Of a stretch of 28,497 nt of DNA, positions 28,152 through 28,497 are shown one piece after another. Location: the IMG/VR virus record IMGVR_UViG_3300038441_000350, positions 1-28,497 of that record; one strand, 5' to 3'. The translations under genes and the position numbers were made by a program. A model generated the notes under the pieces. It searched no databases. It saw only the letters and a list, made by a program, of their open reading frames with translations, and had not been told where the DNA came from. This stretch comes from a virus. Position 1 is the first letter of the stretch. Each line of letters begins with the position of its first letter.

Positions 28152-28497
28152 TTACCAAGAGTTGACGTTGATTTTTGCTTGTTTCGCTTCGCGCCGGAGG
28201 TTGAACGCGGCCTGCGTGTCGCCACGCTTGTGGGCTTCGAGGTACTTCCGATGCAGGGCCTTACCTGCGTCAGTCGTACTCGCGTCACCCTTGACCGTGG
28301 TTGCCGGCGCAGGCGTGTTACTGGTTCTTCGTGCTGGTGCAGTCAGCTCGGCAGACAGGCGCCCAAGGTAGATGGAGGCCTGAATGCCGCTCGGGTCTTC
28401 GGCAAGCTTGGCGGTCAGCTCGGCAAGGCGCTTCGGGCTCACCCCGAGGTGGTAGAACACCTTTTCCGAACCATCCCCCAGGCTTGCGATCAGCGCG
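28152..28497 (-). CDS. Scaffolding protein C-terminus (5' end outside window)
   Basis: An open frame of 114 codons runs in from the right edge and ends 11 bases before the coat ATG. It is charged and helical (SPKRLAELTAKLAEDPSGIQ, then ALHRKYLEAHKRGDTQAAFN, LRREAKQAKINVNSW) with an Ala/Pro/Thr linker between. A gene directly before a P22-type coat with a basic helical C-terminus fits the scaffolding protein (gp8), whose C-terminal helix-turn-helix binds coat. The call rests on position and composition. Confidence 0.7.
   Translation of the reverse strand, partial: ALIASLGDGSEKVFYHLGVSPKRLAELTAKLAEDPSGIQASIYLGRLSAELTAPARRTSNTPAPATTVKGDASTTDAGKALHRKYLEAHKRGDTQAAFNLRREAKQAKINVNSW

Noticed and set aside
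26065-28371. A 768-codon plus-strand frame opposite coat and gp4-like genes
   Set aside because: It is antisense to clearly recognised coat, gp4-like and linker genes; its sequence has the His/Val/Arg-rich look of a reverse read and no start context.
1-28497. tRNA genes or a CRISPR array
   Set aside because: No cloverleaf with a TTCRA loop and no regularly spaced direct repeats with unique spacers were seen; the only tandem arrays are the iterons and the 12-bp coding repeat.

Overview
The window looks like about 28.5 kb of a temperate-type or virulent podovirus (or prophage) with a P22-like virion, most likely infecting Pseudomonas. The virion genes on the minus strand give the strongest evidence: scaffold C-terminus, P22 gp5-like coat, gp4-like and gp10-like tail-neck proteins, three ejection-type proteins and a P22 tailspike head-binding domain, in nearly the P22 order. 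The Pseudomonas assignment rests on the overall flavour of the small early proteins, moderately high GC and REP-like CGCTCCCACA fragments; it is inference. No integrase, CI-type repressor, portal, terminase or lysis gene is visible here.

Layout. (1) Positions 5322 to 1, minus strand: an early operon starting with a small HTH regulator, then a zinc-finger protein, an O-like replication initiator carrying four tandem 11-bp iterons inside its gene (probable origin), a P-like helicase-loader candidate, small unknown proteins, a Lar-like anti-restriction candidate and an AP2/HNH-like phage DNA-binding protein. (2) Positions 5424 to 14229, plus strand: a divergent early operon of many small accessory genes, a protein with two FtsK-gamma-like winged helices, an Arc-type RHH regulator, and a recombination cassette (ERF annealing protein, YqaJ/lambda-type exonuclease, DUF1367, Ref-like HNH nuclease), ending with a lipoprotein and a small Cys protein. 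(3) A bidirectional terminator at 14232-14256 separates this from (4) the late operon, positions 28497 to 14258, minus strand: scaffold, coat, internal terminator, neck proteins, ejection proteins, tailspike-type adapter, and two tail-fibre-like proteins with a chaperone between them.

Regulation. The 5323-5486 gap holds back-to-back promoters for the two early operons. A palindrome with core GCAATTGC occurs four times, each time between genes and overlapping a credible sigma70-type promoter (334-341, 5437-5444, 8964-8971, 10609-10616). I found no other copy by eye. This looks like a shared operator linking four transcription units and, with the iteron array in the O-like gene, is the most interesting signal in the window. 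Also worth attention are the S74-type chaperone domain on a protein in the ejection cluster, the headless tailspike adapter, the tail fibre with a Sec-type signal peptide and a 20-unit AAWD-type repeat protein.

All family assignments are made by reading motifs and gene order; no database search was run.
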